Assembly: GCF_014212055.1 (NCBI RefSeq)
Contig: NZ_JACJVO010000037.1
Span: 1 to 45,324, forward strand
DNA: 45,324 bases
Direction of reading: 5' to 3'
DNA from: Cohnella zeiphila
Lineage (GTDB): Bacteria; Bacillota; Bacilli; Paenibacillales; Paenibacillaceae
Shown: one piece after another, positions 25,204-33,897 of the stretch
How the letters are laid out: each line of letters starts with the position of its first letter
Numbering within the stretch: the first letter of the stretch is position 1
Position numbers and translations under genes: made by a program
The notes under the pieces: generated by a model
Database searches by the model: none
What the model saw: the letters and a program-made list of their open reading frames with translations, nothing else
Told to the model about the DNA's origin: nothing

Positions 25204-26223
25204 ATGAGAGAGACGACGATCTACGACGTGGCCAAGGAGGCGGGCGTGTCCATCGCTTCCGTGTCGAACGTTATTAACGGCAAAGGCAAGGTGAGCGCGA
25301 AGAAGCGGGAAGAGATCCGCGCCGTGATGGAGCGGCTCAACTACCGGCCGAACGTTCTCGCTTCCGCTCTCATGGGCAAAAAAACGTATACGCTGGGCCT
25401 TTTGGTGCCGGACGTAGCGAACCCGTTTTTCGCCGAGATCGCGCGGCTGGTGGAAGACCACGCGCACCAGGCCGGCTACAGCGTCATCGCCTGCAGCACG
25501 GACAACAAGGACGAGCGGATCGAGCGCTACATCCGGCTGCTGAAGCGCAAGCGCGTGGACGGGCTCATGATCGGCACCGGGCTCGGCGGGTCCGGCGCGC
25601 TGTCCCAGCTGAAGGAGAAGTCGGTTCCGCTCGTGATGATCGCCCGCGGCTCCGATCTTCTCCCCGCAAGCAGCGTCTTGACCGACGACCGGTCGGGAGG
25701 GGCGGGAGCGGCACGTCACCTGCTCGGACTCGGGCATCGGCGGCTGGCGGTGCTGGCCGAGAACGCCAAAGTGACGAGCAGCAAGGACCGGGTGCGCGGT
25801 TTTCGGGAGGCGCTGGCTGAAGCGGGGCTAAAACTAGCCGAGGCGGACATCCTCGTCTGCGAGACGAGCGTCGCGGACGGGGAGCGGGCCGCGGGCGAGC
25901 TGCTGCGCCGCCCCGATCGTCCGACCGCGTTGTTCTGCTGCAACGACATGCTGGCGGCGGGGGCGCTGCGGGCGGCGAAGCGGCTCGGCATTCGGGTTCC
26001 CGGCGGATTGTCCGTCGTCGGCTTCGACAATACGATTCTGGCCGAAGTGACCGATCCGGCGCTGACGACCATCGCTCAGCCGCTGGATCGGATTGTCGGC
26101 AAGGCGCTGGAGCTGCTGATCGGAGAGCCGGAAGCAGGCGGCCCGGAGCGGCGGCGCTTCGTCATGGAGCCCGAGCTGATCGTTCGGGAATCGACGGCCC
26201 CGCCGCCCGATGCCATCGGCTAA
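25204..26223 (+). CDS. LacI-family transcriptional regulator, likely of the iol genes
   Basis: The N-terminal helix-turn-helix and hinge are clear: TIYDVAKEAGVSIASVSNVI at residues 4-23, then YRPNVLASALMGKKTYTLGL. A periplasmic-binding-like effector domain follows (LLVPDVANPFFAEIARLVED onward), with the C-terminal RRFVMEPELIVRESTA. The ATG at 25204 gives 339 residues and puts the HTH at the usual position; an ATG at 25189 adds five residues without a better ribosome site. Bacillus subtilis controls iol with a DeoR-family IolR, so a LacI-family regulator here is a different solution. The inferred operators are the paired AAGCGCTT sites at the iolD promoter. The effector, probably an inositol intermediate, is inference. 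Confidence 0.9.
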   Translation: MRETTIYDVAKEAGVSIASVSNVINGKGKVSAKKREEIRAVMERLNYRPNVLASALMGKKTYTLGLLVPDVANPFFAEIARLVEDHAHQAGYSVIACSTDNKDERIERYIRLLKRKRVDGLMIGTGLGGSGALSQLKEKSVPLVMIARGSDLLPASSVLTDDRSGGAGAARHLLGLGHRRLAVLAENAKVTSSKDRVRGFREALAEAGLKLAEADILVCETSVADGERAAGELLRRPDRPTALFCCNDMLAAGALRAAKRLGIRVPGGLSVVGFDNTILAEVTDPALTTIAQPLDRIVGKALELLIGEPEAGGPERRRFVMEPELIVRESTAPPPDAIG

Positions 26224-26245
26224 TTGAAGGAGTGAGAGACACATC

Positions 26246-26788
26246 TTGAAAGAAGCAAGCAGCGACAAAAGGCTGATTCTGTTCCTGGACAGCGGAGATA
26301 CGATTATCGACGAGACGACCGAAATCCGCGACGAAAACGGAGTCGTCATCCGCGCGGATGTGATTCCGGGAGCCGACGTCATGATCCGCACGCTGTACGA
26401 GCGGGGCTACACGCTCGTGCTGGTGGCCGACGGACTGGCGCAATCGTTCAAAAATATGTTTATCCAGCACGGCTTTTATGACTGTTTTACGGCCATGATC
26501 AACTCGGAGAACGTCAAAGCGGAGAAGCCGAATGCCCGTATGTTCCTGGCGGCGATCGGCGCGATCGGGCTGGACGCTTCGGCCTTCGGCCGGGTGGCGA
26601 TGGTCGGCAACAACCTGGCACGCGACGTCAAGGGCGCGAACGCGCTCGGCATCACGAGCATCTTCCAGAGCTGGACGTCGCGCTACCCGCACGAGCCCGC
26701 CGACGACAGCCAGCGTCCCGACTACACGATTCGCGAGCCGCTCGAACTGCTGGAGCTCGCCGAGACGCTGAACGCGAAGCTTCCGTAA
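26246..26788 (+). CDS. HAD-superfamily hydrolase with non-standard catalytic motifs
   Basis: A 180-residue HAD-like protein. Motif I is FLDSGDTIID: the nucleophile D15 is present, but the general acid expected two residues later is Gly17, with an Asp at 18. Motif III lysine is in KAEKPNARMF, and motif IV is MVGNNLARDVKGA, with Asn where Asp is usual before the second Asp. A cap-like segment lies at 35-90. These changes leave open whether it is a phosphatase, a dehalogenase-type hydrolase or a weakened enzyme. It starts at a TTG with AAGGAG 13 bases upstream, 22 bp after the regulator gene, and ends before a terminator. Its position suggests a link to inositol metabolism, for example removing a phosphorylated by-product, which is inference. 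Confidence 0.8.
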   Translation: MKEASSDKRLILFLDSGDTIIDETTEIRDENGVVIRADVIPGADVMIRTLYERGYTLVLVADGLAQSFKNMFIQHGFYDCFTAMINSENVKAEKPNARMFLAAIGAIGLDASAFGRVAMVGNNLARDVKGANALGITSIFQSWTSRYPHEPADDSQRPDYTIREPLELLELAETLNAKLP

Positions 26789-26813
26789 CTCCAGTTCATC
26801 CTATGAGAATAGG

Positions 26814-26858
26814 AAGACCGCCTCTCGTCCGGCATCGGGCAAGGGACGGTCTTTGTTT
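26814..26858. terminator. Bidirectional terminator between convergent units
   Basis: AAGACCG (26814-26820) pairs with CGGTCTT (26847-26853), with further partial pairing inside (CCTC with GGGA) and TTTGTTTA after it. Read on the minus strand it has a weaker tail. It stands between the HAD gene (+) and the Wzy-like gene (-). Confidence 0.6.
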
Positions 26859-26869
26859 ATCGGCAGTTC

Positions 26870-28627
26870 CTAACCGACCTGGCTTCTGCTCTGCAGATCC
26901 GCTTGCCATTGTTGGATGAAACGGTTCTGCCCGGCCAATCTGCTCAAAAGCGAGACGGAGGTATCGCGGTCGCCAAGCTCCCACAGAATGTCGCTTTTCA
27001 GCTTTAAGTACCAGATATTCTGTGGAGCGGCTGTTAGCGACTTTTCGTTTTCCGTTTCGGCCACTTGCAAGTATCGGCGATCCCGGCTGCTTAGGAAGGC
27101 TTTATAATAAAGCCGCGCTTTCCGGTCATGAATCCGGTCGGCAAAAAGGGCGATTCGCGCGCTGCGGTCCAGCCAATGAATGGCATCGGCTGAGCGGCCG
27201 GAGGCAAGCGCTTTGTCCACGGCGCCCTCGTAGGCGGAAGACAGCAGCAGCAGAGTCGCAACGGCGACCGTAATGGCGGCAATTGCCGTAAAAGCGATTT
27301 TGCGTACTGGAATTTTCTCCTGGGGCGAAATCGCGCCGGAACCGGAAGGTACAGTCGCCAGCACGAACGCCAGACCGAGCAGGTAAGGGTAGGAAAAAGT
27401 GAAGTCCGTCAGGCTGTGAAAGAAGAGGGTGAAGCACGCGAGCAGGCGGCAGCGAATCGCGAACGCAGCATCTCCTTCTGCAAGACGGGCTTTTCGAACG
27501 GCCTCTGCTATCAGGAAGGCGAAGGCGGCAACGTACAGAAGCAGGCCGATTCCCCCCACTTCGGTCATCAACTGGAGCAGATGATTGTGAACGTACTCCG
27601 TATAATAATCGGCGGTTTGATAGCGATATTGGAAATTCGTCCAGCCGCCTGCGCCGTATCCCCAGATCGGCGATTTCCGAATCATCGACCAGGCGTCGTG
27701 GGCATAGACGAGCCGCGCATATCCTTCGCCTGTTTTCGATAAAAAGGAGGACCACCGGGCAGCCAGCCCGGAATTGGACATGAAGGCGACAGCCAGGGTA
27801 AGCGGAACGGACGCGATCAGGGCCGGAGCATAGGCCCTTCGGGTCGCCGCTGTGTCTCTCGTCCGAACCGATAACCAAACAGCTGCGGCAGCGAAAGGGA
27901 CCGGCAGCCACGGCGAAAGCTGGTACGTCAAGGCGGCGATAATGCCTAGAGAAGTGCCTGCGGCAAGCTGGAACCAGGAAAAACGAGAGACTTTCCGGTT
28001 CCAGAAGCCGAGCACTCCCAAGACGATCAGCAGAAACAAAAACGCCGTTCGCGACTCGGTCAGCACCAGGCCGCCGGCGCATGCGAAGTAGGCCAGAGGC
28101 ATCCAGCGGTGCCGGGCCGGTTCCGTGCGATACAAGCTGTAAGCCACAATCAGACCGGCTAGCAACAAAATGGCATAGCCATTGGCATAATCGAGAAATC
28201 CCGCCAATCGGCCCTTGACGAAACGGCCCATCGCGACGCTGACGGGAACGGAGACGGCAAGCAGCCAGACGAAGACCGTCCAAAGGCGATTCATCATTTG
28301 GGACGTAGCAACTGAAGCGAACGAATGCAAGGGGAGAAGCAGGCAGGCTCCAAGCGCGCCTGTCAGCGCTGCTCGATGGTCCGTTCCGTAGAAGACGCTG
28401 GCTGTATAAATAGCGAGAAAAGCCGCAAGCAGCAAGGGAAGGATCCCGCGCGGAGCGGCTCCCATCCACAGAAAGAAGACAAAGCCGACGGCGACGATAA
28501 TAGCGGTGGACCACGTCTCGGCTTCAAACAAAAAACCATGAACCAAGGGTCCGACCAGTAGAAAAAGAGCCAGCAATAGCGACGATAAACCTGCCTGTCT
28601 GGATGGAACAGTTTTCACGAGGATCAT
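26870..28627 (-). CDS. Wzy/WaaL-like O-antigen polymerase/ligase family membrane protein
   Basis: A polytopic membrane protein of 585 residues, with about ten to twelve hydrophobic helices up to residue ~460 and a soluble C-terminal region of helical, TPR-like repeats (GRSADAIHWLDRSARIALF, TAAPQNIWYLKLKSDILWEL). The family signature is in the middle: ESRTAFLFLLIVLGVL, then KSPIWGYGAGGWTNF and YVHNHLLQLMTEVGGIGLLLY. In the Wzy_C family such proteins polymerise or transfer lipid-linked glycans at the outer face of the membrane. It follows the SLH protein gene by 55 bp on the same strand, with a hairpin in the gap. It may polymerise a cell-wall glycan or glycosylate the surface protein; this is inference from position. 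No other glycan-assembly genes are in the window. Confidence 0.82.
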   Translation of the reverse strand: MILVKTVPSRQAGLSSLLLALFLLVGPLVHGFLFEAETWSTAIIVAVGFVFFLWMGAAPRGILPLLLAAFLAIYTASVFYGTDHRAALTGALGACLLLPLHSFASVATSQMMNRLWTVFVWLLAVSVPVSVAMGRFVKGRLAGFLDYANGYAILLLAGLIVAYSLYRTEPARHRWMPLAYFACAGGLVLTESRTAFLFLLIVLGVLGFWNRKVSRFSWFQLAAGTSLGIIAALTYQLSPWLPVPFAAAAVWLSVRTRDTAATRRAYAPALIASVPLTLAVAFMSNSGLAARWSSFLSKTGEGYARLVYAHDAWSMIRKSPIWGYGAGGWTNFQYRYQTADYYTEYVHNHLLQLMTEVGGIGLLLYVAAFAFLIAEAVRKARLAEGDAAFAIRCRLLACFTLFFHSLTDFTFSYPYLLGLAFVLATVPSGSGAISPQEKIPVRKIAFTAIAAITVAVATLLLLSSAYEGAVDKALASGRSADAIHWLDRSARIALFADRIHDRKARLYYKAFLSSRDRRYLQVAETENEKSLTAAPQNIWYLKLKSDILWELGDRDTSVSLLSRLAGQNRFIQQWQADLQSRSQVG

Positions 28628-28647
28628 CCGTTTCCGAGCGGGATAAG

Positions 28648-28677
28648 GGAAGAGACCCGATCGCTCGGGTCTCTTCC
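28648..28677. terminator. Perfect 13-bp hairpin between SLH and Wzy-like genes
   Basis: GGAAGAGACCCGA (28648-28660) and TCGGGTCTCTTCC (28665-28677) with a four-base loop. On the minus strand it is followed by CTTATCCCGC, with no T-run, so it may be an mRNA-stabilising or processing hairpin that lowers expression of the downstream membrane protein rather than a full stop. Confidence 0.65.
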
Positions 28678-28682
28678 GCTCT

Positions 28683-31600
28683 CTATTCCGAGATGCGGTG
28701 CAGCAAATTGACGATCAACTGAGCCGCTTCGGCTCGTGTCGCGTCTCCCTTGGGGACAAACTTTCCTTCTTGCGTTCCCTTGAGAAGCCCCAGCGCCGAA
28801 GCCGACCGAACCGGTTCCTGAGCCCAACCGCTAATTTGATCCGCGTCTTTGAAGACGGCCGGATCGGAGCCGGCTGCGTTCAACTGCGCCAACCGGGAGG
28901 CGTTCATGACGATGACGGCCATCTCTTCCCGGGAAATTTCCCGGGCCGGTTCGAATGAGCCGGAATCTACTCCTTGAACGAGTCCGTTCTCGTATGCGGC
29001 AGATACTGCGGAAGCGTACCATGCCGACGAGGGAACGTCAGCAAAAGTAGGGGACTTATCGCTGCTAAGGCCAAGCGCGCGAACGAGCATCGCCGTGAAC
29101 TCCGCTCTCGTTACCTGCCGGTTCGGCTCGAACCTGTCGGAGGTAACCCCTTGAGCCATTTGTTTGGCCGCCAGTTCTTGAACGGCAGCGTGAGCCCAAT
29201 GAGAGGAGCCGACGTCTCCGAACTCCTTGTGTACCTCGAACACGCCGTATTCGCTGAAATGCGTTACTTCGGCGGTAAGCGTCCCTTCGTCCCTGTGCGC
29301 CGGAATATAAGTCAGCGCTCCCTCGTCGGTGACATAGTAGATGCCCGTCAACTGCTTGTCCGCGCCTGCGTTCATCTTGAACGTCAGGGAGATCGGTTTG
29401 ACGAACTGGGTCAGAGCAATCGACTTGCCAGCTTTCGTCGTAATGAACAACTTCATCTCGTAAACGTCGCCGACCGGCTTGACTGTGGTTCCTGGCGCCC
29501 CCTCCATTTTTGCGGCGGCGTCCGAGCCGCTTATCGGTTTCATGGAGAAGGATACCTTCGCGTCGGCCAAATCCACTTTTCCGATCAAGCCTGTAAGCTG
29601 GGCGAATACCTCGGGCGGAATTACCGCCTTGCCGCGGCTGGTCACGACTTCAATGGCGTTCGAGGCTTCCGCGTTGCTCCACAGGCCGGCGGGCAGCGTC
29701 ACGGTTTCGTTGTCCGCGATGTCGAGCGAAACGACGCCATTCACGGCAGCGGGAATATCTTTCGCGCCGAACTCGACGGTTTTGGACGCAGCCGATCCGG
29801 TCTCGGCACCGCCGGGAGAAGTGACGCCACCGCCGCCGCCGATTCCTCCTCCGCCTCCGGAACCTCCACCCGTCCCGCCGTCATTATTGTCCGATGAAGC
29901 CCCGGAAAACGTGCTTTTCAAGACAACCTCGTCATTCGGCCCGACTGGCAACTGGAACGTCAATGTATACGTTTCAGCTTGGAAACGCGCGGCGATGTCA
30001 AACGGTCTTTGCCAATCCGTTAAGGCTTCGTACACTTTATTGTTGTTGGCATCCGTTATCGTGACCATGGCTTGCACAGAGCTCGAATATGTGCCGTCAT
30101 CGACTTTGGATTCAACGTTTACGCCTATTAGCTTCAAATTCCCGCTTATCAGATTCGGCGTAACGGTGAGAACGGTCCGTTCGTTCTGCTGCTGCTTGCT
30201 GACCGCGAGCGACGAGGCCGCAACATCCACCTGTCCCGTGAAAGGAATGGATCTGTCGCTATTGATTTGTATAGGAGCGCCGGTTTTCCAGAACAAGAGC
30301 CAAGGGGTTGCGCCGTTATCGCGTGACGCTGTCTCGACTTGAATCGTGTGTTCCCCTTCGGGAAGATAAGCTTGGTTCAACATGGTTCCGTTATAATAGC
30401 TTCGGTATATGGCCTCTTCCGGTCTGTCGACAATATCGAGACCCAGGAAAGGCTTTTTTCCTTCCAATTGAATGCGATGCAGCGGAAAGCTCGAAACGGT
30501 CGTACGGCCGGTGAACGAATCGACATGAATTCGTTTCAGAATGTGATACCCAGTCGTCGCTCCGTCCGTTCCCTTCACATCGAGGGAGAAGTCGCCAGGT
30601 TTCATCAGCAGATCGTCGAAATAGAAAGTGCTGCCGATCTTAATGTTGCCTTTCCAAACGGCGAAAGGCTGGCTTCGGTTTTCGACGGGAAATTGGTACT
30701 GAACGATGGTATCAGTCAAGTCGCTCGGCAAATCGCTGATTTCCGGTTTTACGGAAATAGCATCGGATGGATAGGCAACTTTGTCAAGCTGCAACAAATC
30801 CGCTCCGCTCAGCGTTTGCCGGTTAAAGTACAAGGTTCCGTTGATCGAGCTAGCTCCAGGAGGTTTGACCGAAACGATAAATGACAGCACATAAGTCTTC
30901 AAGGGATCGATGGCCGACGTATCGGGCAGAATCAGCTTGCCGTTTTGGATAAACAAGTGGACTGCGTCGTCGCTGCTTCCGGCCTCCCACAATTCGCCAT
31001 AGCTATCGGAAGAGCCAGCGGTATAGCCGGGAGGGTATACGATCGTCACCTCTTTGCTGGCGATCGGCTCTCCCGTTACCGATATCTTCCTTTGCTCATC
31101 GAGCCGAATGAGATCATTCGGAAAAGCCTGTTGTTCGAGACGAAGCGAATAGTCACCCGATTGATTCGGAATGTCGAGCGAAACGCTGCGCGGCGATATT
31201 GCGGCTGTAGGCTGGCCGATCGGCAACTGCTGCGAATCGTACAGCCGATAGTTCAACAAGCCCCCGGTTAGAGCCGAGGTCTGCGCGTCGGCGCGTTCGA
31301 GCGGAGCATAGGAAACTCCGTCGGCAGAGCGCTGAATCGTCATCGTCTGCGGCCCGGTTTCTCCGCTAACGGAGAAGGAAATGTCCTCTCCGGTCATTCG
31401 CTGGGTTATCTTAGCCACTTCCAACATCGTGACGTCGTTCAGTTCATTATCCAGATCGTCCCGGTAATCGGTATAAACCTTCTGATTGACCGCGCCCGCC
31501 CGATAGGAAGTGACCGAGGCCGAGGCATTGCGATCGGCAAACGTATGGCCAAAGCTTAGTGCCACATCCCGGTCGACAGGACCTAAATATTTCTCGAACT

Positions 31601-33632
31601 CGTAACGATAACCGTCGGCATCGACCTCGTACCGGGCGTCAACGTCCGTTCCTTTACTGACCAGATAGCGAGAAGTGTAAGCGTCGTCGGCTTCGCCGCT
31701 CCAACTGTAATTGACATCCAGCTTAGCGGTATTTTCTTGCGGCAGCGTAATTTGAATCATATCGCCGTTCAGGTTTGCCGTTTGGTTTTTGTCATTCGTT
31801 ATATCAACGTCTTTGTGCAGGAAATAACCGGTGTCGCTAACGGCGTCATATAATTTGGTAAAGAAGGAGAGCTTACTGCCGCCCTGAATGTAAACCTCAG
31901 CTTGATGGTTGCCGTCAAACTCCAGGGGCCGAGGCCAACTGGATAACTCCCCTTGATCGCCTAGAACGGATAGAAGCAGCTTGTCATGCTCATGCGCCTG
32001 CGAGGCGGAGACCGTCAAATGCTTCAAGTCTCCCCCGCGGAATTGAAGCTCCGAGATTCCTCCGGTAAAGGAATTGTGATAGATCGCATCGTATTTACCG
32101 TCCGCCGACGAACCGGCAACGATCATCTCATAGGAACGTCCCTTCAGCAAGTATGCGTCGGGAACGAACAACGATCCGTCTTCTTTAGCGTCGGCTTGAT
32201 AGAGAAGCTCGGTTCCATAGCTGGTTTCGCCTTGGTTCGCCCGATCGACCCAAGGGGGCTGCTTAGAGAACAAGTAAACTCGGGCGTGCTGCAGTCTTTG
32301 ACCCGTTTCATCTTCCGCTTGAATGGTGAGGCCATTGGTCGAGCTGTCCGTATTGAGAAAGATAAGTTCTTTGTCGAGAGTCAGAGGCTGCGGCAATCCC
32401 GGGTAGTTTACGGTGACGTTAAGGCTGTAGCTGCCGCCGGGCAGTTTCGGGTCGAATGCATGATTGATGCAGCACCAGCCTAGCTGGCTCGTTTCGTCAT
32501 AAACGAGATCCCCGGCGTCGTTCTTCAGTTGAACGAGTGTTTCGATTTCCGAATTTCCGATTCCTGACTGTTCCTGAATGTCATTAAGAAGGAAATCGCC
32601 ATTTTGGATGGTAAAAACGACGTTGATATTATCGGAGCTTGCATGAACGTAAGTGGGGACAACCTTCGGTGAGGCGAAGCTGAGCGTTTTGTCCTCCGTT
32701 ATTTGAAGAGGCGCGCTGTTCCAAAAATAGAGATACGGAATGCCGTTTTCTCCGCTTATCGTCTGCGTGATGTTGAAAGAATATTGTGCCCCGTTAGTCA
32801 CTCTAATTTTGTCTACAGCTTGGAAATAGGCAAAGAAACCGGGAGCTTGGACATACGTTAGTCCGTTGCCCTCGGGCATTGAGATTTCGGAGGCGGCATC
32901 GAGATCGGCGGACGTAAAGGAAATTCCTCCGCCGGCTGCTACGGTCGCCGTCTTTCGCAGGAGGTAGCCTGTCTGACCGACCGTGCCGGTGTAAACTACT
33001 TCCAACTGAGACGTCGGCTCGGCCAACAAGGCGACAGAAGCCGCATCATGAATAGGAATTTTTAATGGATAGCCGTTGATCGCAAAATACAGATTGCGGT
33101 CGGTCTCGCCAGGGGAGACCGGCAAGTTTACCGTCGATCGTACCGCGTCACCGCTAATCGGCCATTCTTCCGTTTGCAGCAATTGCGCTCCGGAGGCAAA
33201 GTCGACGGAGTCCAAATAAACGAGCGTTTCGCCTTGATCGTTGACATAACTGTCGACCAGATCGACCCGAACGGGAGCGTCCGCGGACAATTCGAGAGGT
33301 CGAAGATCGACTTGGCCGCTTACAATGTTTAGGCTATGGTTCATGCCCTGCTGCAGGATATTCACGGTTCCTTCGGATGGGGAAAAGCCTTCAATGCTTC
33401 CCATTTGTATAACTCCGGGAACCATGGCAGCAGCGGAGAGGTTGTCCGGCGAATCGGCGTTCTCGTCAGGCAGAGGAAGCTGCTGATCGGACGTCTGCGA
33501 GACATCGGATTGATGTTCGACCGTCGGCGGATCGCCGGTACTCGTATTCGGGGCATCCTCGGCATGTACGGGAAGTGCAAGGGGAAAAAGCAGAATAAAT
33601 GCCAGTAAACCTGTCAGCCAACGTTTTTGCAT
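28683..33632 (-). CDS. Large secreted SLH-domain surface protein, otherwise unknown
   Basis: A 1649-residue cell-surface protein. The signal peptide is MQKRWLTGLLAFILLFPLAL, cut near VHA-ED. Residues ~30-1245 are beta-rich with repeated modules and match no family I can name. A Gly-rich linker (GGTGGGSGGGGGIGGGGG) lies near 1250-1275. A further ~190-residue domain ends in HFSEYGVFEV, and three SLH repeats at about 1469-1517, 1526-1580 and 1595-1647 carry VTRAEF, ISREEM and ATRAEA. SLH trimers anchor proteins to pyruvylated wall polysaccharide. The open frame extends 31 codons upstream (to 33725), but ATG 33632 has GGAGGTCTATCG before it and starts the signal peptide. Base composition is visibly lower in GC than the flanks. 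Function is unknown: adhesin, cargo scaffold or glycan binder are all open. Confidence 0.87.
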   Translation of the reverse strand: MQKRWLTGLLAFILLFPLALPVHAEDAPNTSTGDPPTVEHQSDVSQTSDQQLPLPDENADSPDNLSAAAMVPGVIQMGSIEGFSPSEGTVNILQQGMNHSLNIVSGQVDLRPLELSADAPVRVDLVDSYVNDQGETLVYLDSVDFASGAQLLQTEEWPISGDAVRSTVNLPVSPGETDRNLYFAINGYPLKIPIHDAASVALLAEPTSQLEVVYTGTVGQTGYLLRKTATVAAGGGISFTSADLDAASEISMPEGNGLTYVQAPGFFAYFQAVDKIRVTNGAQYSFNITQTISGENGIPYLYFWNSAPLQITEDKTLSFASPKVVPTYVHASSDNINVVFTIQNGDFLLNDIQEQSGIGNSEIETLVQLKNDAGDLVYDETSQLGWCCINHAFDPKLPGGSYSLNVTVNYPGLPQPLTLDKELIFLNTDSSTNGLTIQAEDETGQRLQHARVYLFSKQPPWVDRANQGETSYGTELLYQADAKEDGSLFVPDAYLLKGRSYEMIVAGSSADGKYDAIYHNSFTGGISELQFRGGDLKHLTVSASQAHEHDKLLLSVLGDQGELSSWPRPLEFDGNHQAEVYIQGGSKLSFFTKLYDAVSDTGYFLHKDVDITNDKNQTANLNGDMIQITLPQENTAKLDVNYSWSGEADDAYTSRYLVSKGTDVDARYEVDADGYRYEFEKYLGPVDRDVALSFGHTFADRNASASVTSYRAGAVNQKVYTDYRDDLDNELNDVTMLEVAKITQRMTGEDISFSVSGETGPQTMTIQRSADGVSYAPLERADAQTSALTGGLLNYRLYDSQQLPIGQPTAAISPRSVSLDIPNQSGDYSLRLEQQAFPNDLIRLDEQRKISVTGEPIASKEVTIVYPPGYTAGSSDSYGELWEAGSSDDAVHLFIQNGKLILPDTSAIDPLKTYVLSFIVSVKPPGASSINGTLYFNRQTLSGADLLQLDKVAYPSDAISVKPEISDLPSDLTDTIVQYQFPVENRSQPFAVWKGNIKIGSTFYFDDLLMKPGDFSLDVKGTDGATTGYHILKRIHVDSFTGRTTVSSFPLHRIQLEGKKPFLGLDIVDRPEEAIYRSYYNGTMLNQAYLPEGEHTIQVETASRDNGATPWLLFWKTGAPIQINSDRSIPFTGQVDVAASSLAVSKQQQNERTVLTVTPNLISGNLKLIGVNVESKVDDGTYSSSVQAMVTITDANNNKVYEALTDWQRPFDIAARFQAETYTLTFQLPVGPNDEVVLKSTFSGASSDNNDGGTGGGSGGGGGIGGGGGVTSPGGAETGSAASKTVEFGAKDIPAAVNGVVSLDIADNETVTLPAGLWSNAEASNAIEVVTSRGKAVIPPEVFAQLTGLIGKVDLADAKVSFSMKPISGSDAAAKMEGAPGTTVKPVGDVYEMKLFITTKAGKSIALTQFVKPISLTFKMNAGADKQLTGIYYVTDEGALTYIPAHRDEGTLTAEVTHFSEYGVFEVHKEFGDVGSSHWAHAAVQELAAKQMAQGVTSDRFEPNRQVTRAEFTAMLVRALGLSSDKSPTFADVPSSAWYASAVSAAYENGLVQGVDSGSFEPAREISREEMAVIVMNASRLAQLNAAGSDPAVFKDADQISGWAQEPVRSASALGLLKGTQEGKFVPKGDATRAEAAQLIVNLLHRISE

Positions 33633-33800
33633 CGATAGACCTCCGTCTGCAGTCACTAAAAATGGGCACTCTGACCTTATACTATCATGGAAATGAGTGG
33701 GAGATTGGCGAATAATGTCGATCATTTTGTCGAATTTTCAATGAACGTAAAATAATTGCAGGAATCGGTAGGAGTGCGAGTCGCTCCGGCAGAATGCTCA

Positions 33801-33832
33801 AAACGAAACCGCCGGCCATTGTGGGCCGGCGG
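33801..33832 (-). terminator. Intrinsic terminator after the C45 gene
   Basis: Stem CCGCCGGCC (33809-33817) and GGCCGGCGG (33824-33832), loop of six, with TTTCGTTTTG after it on the minus strand. It isolates the C45 gene from the SLH unit, so the SLH gene needs its own promoter. In the 265-bp gene-free stretch 33633-33897 the only candidate is a weak TTGAAA-N18-CATTAT on the minus strand near 33710-33740. Confidence 0.85.
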
Positions 33833-33897
33833 CTGACAGTGTATATTTCCTTAGCTTAATAAGCATGTGTTGGCGGACGACGAACCGCGGCAGCTCG

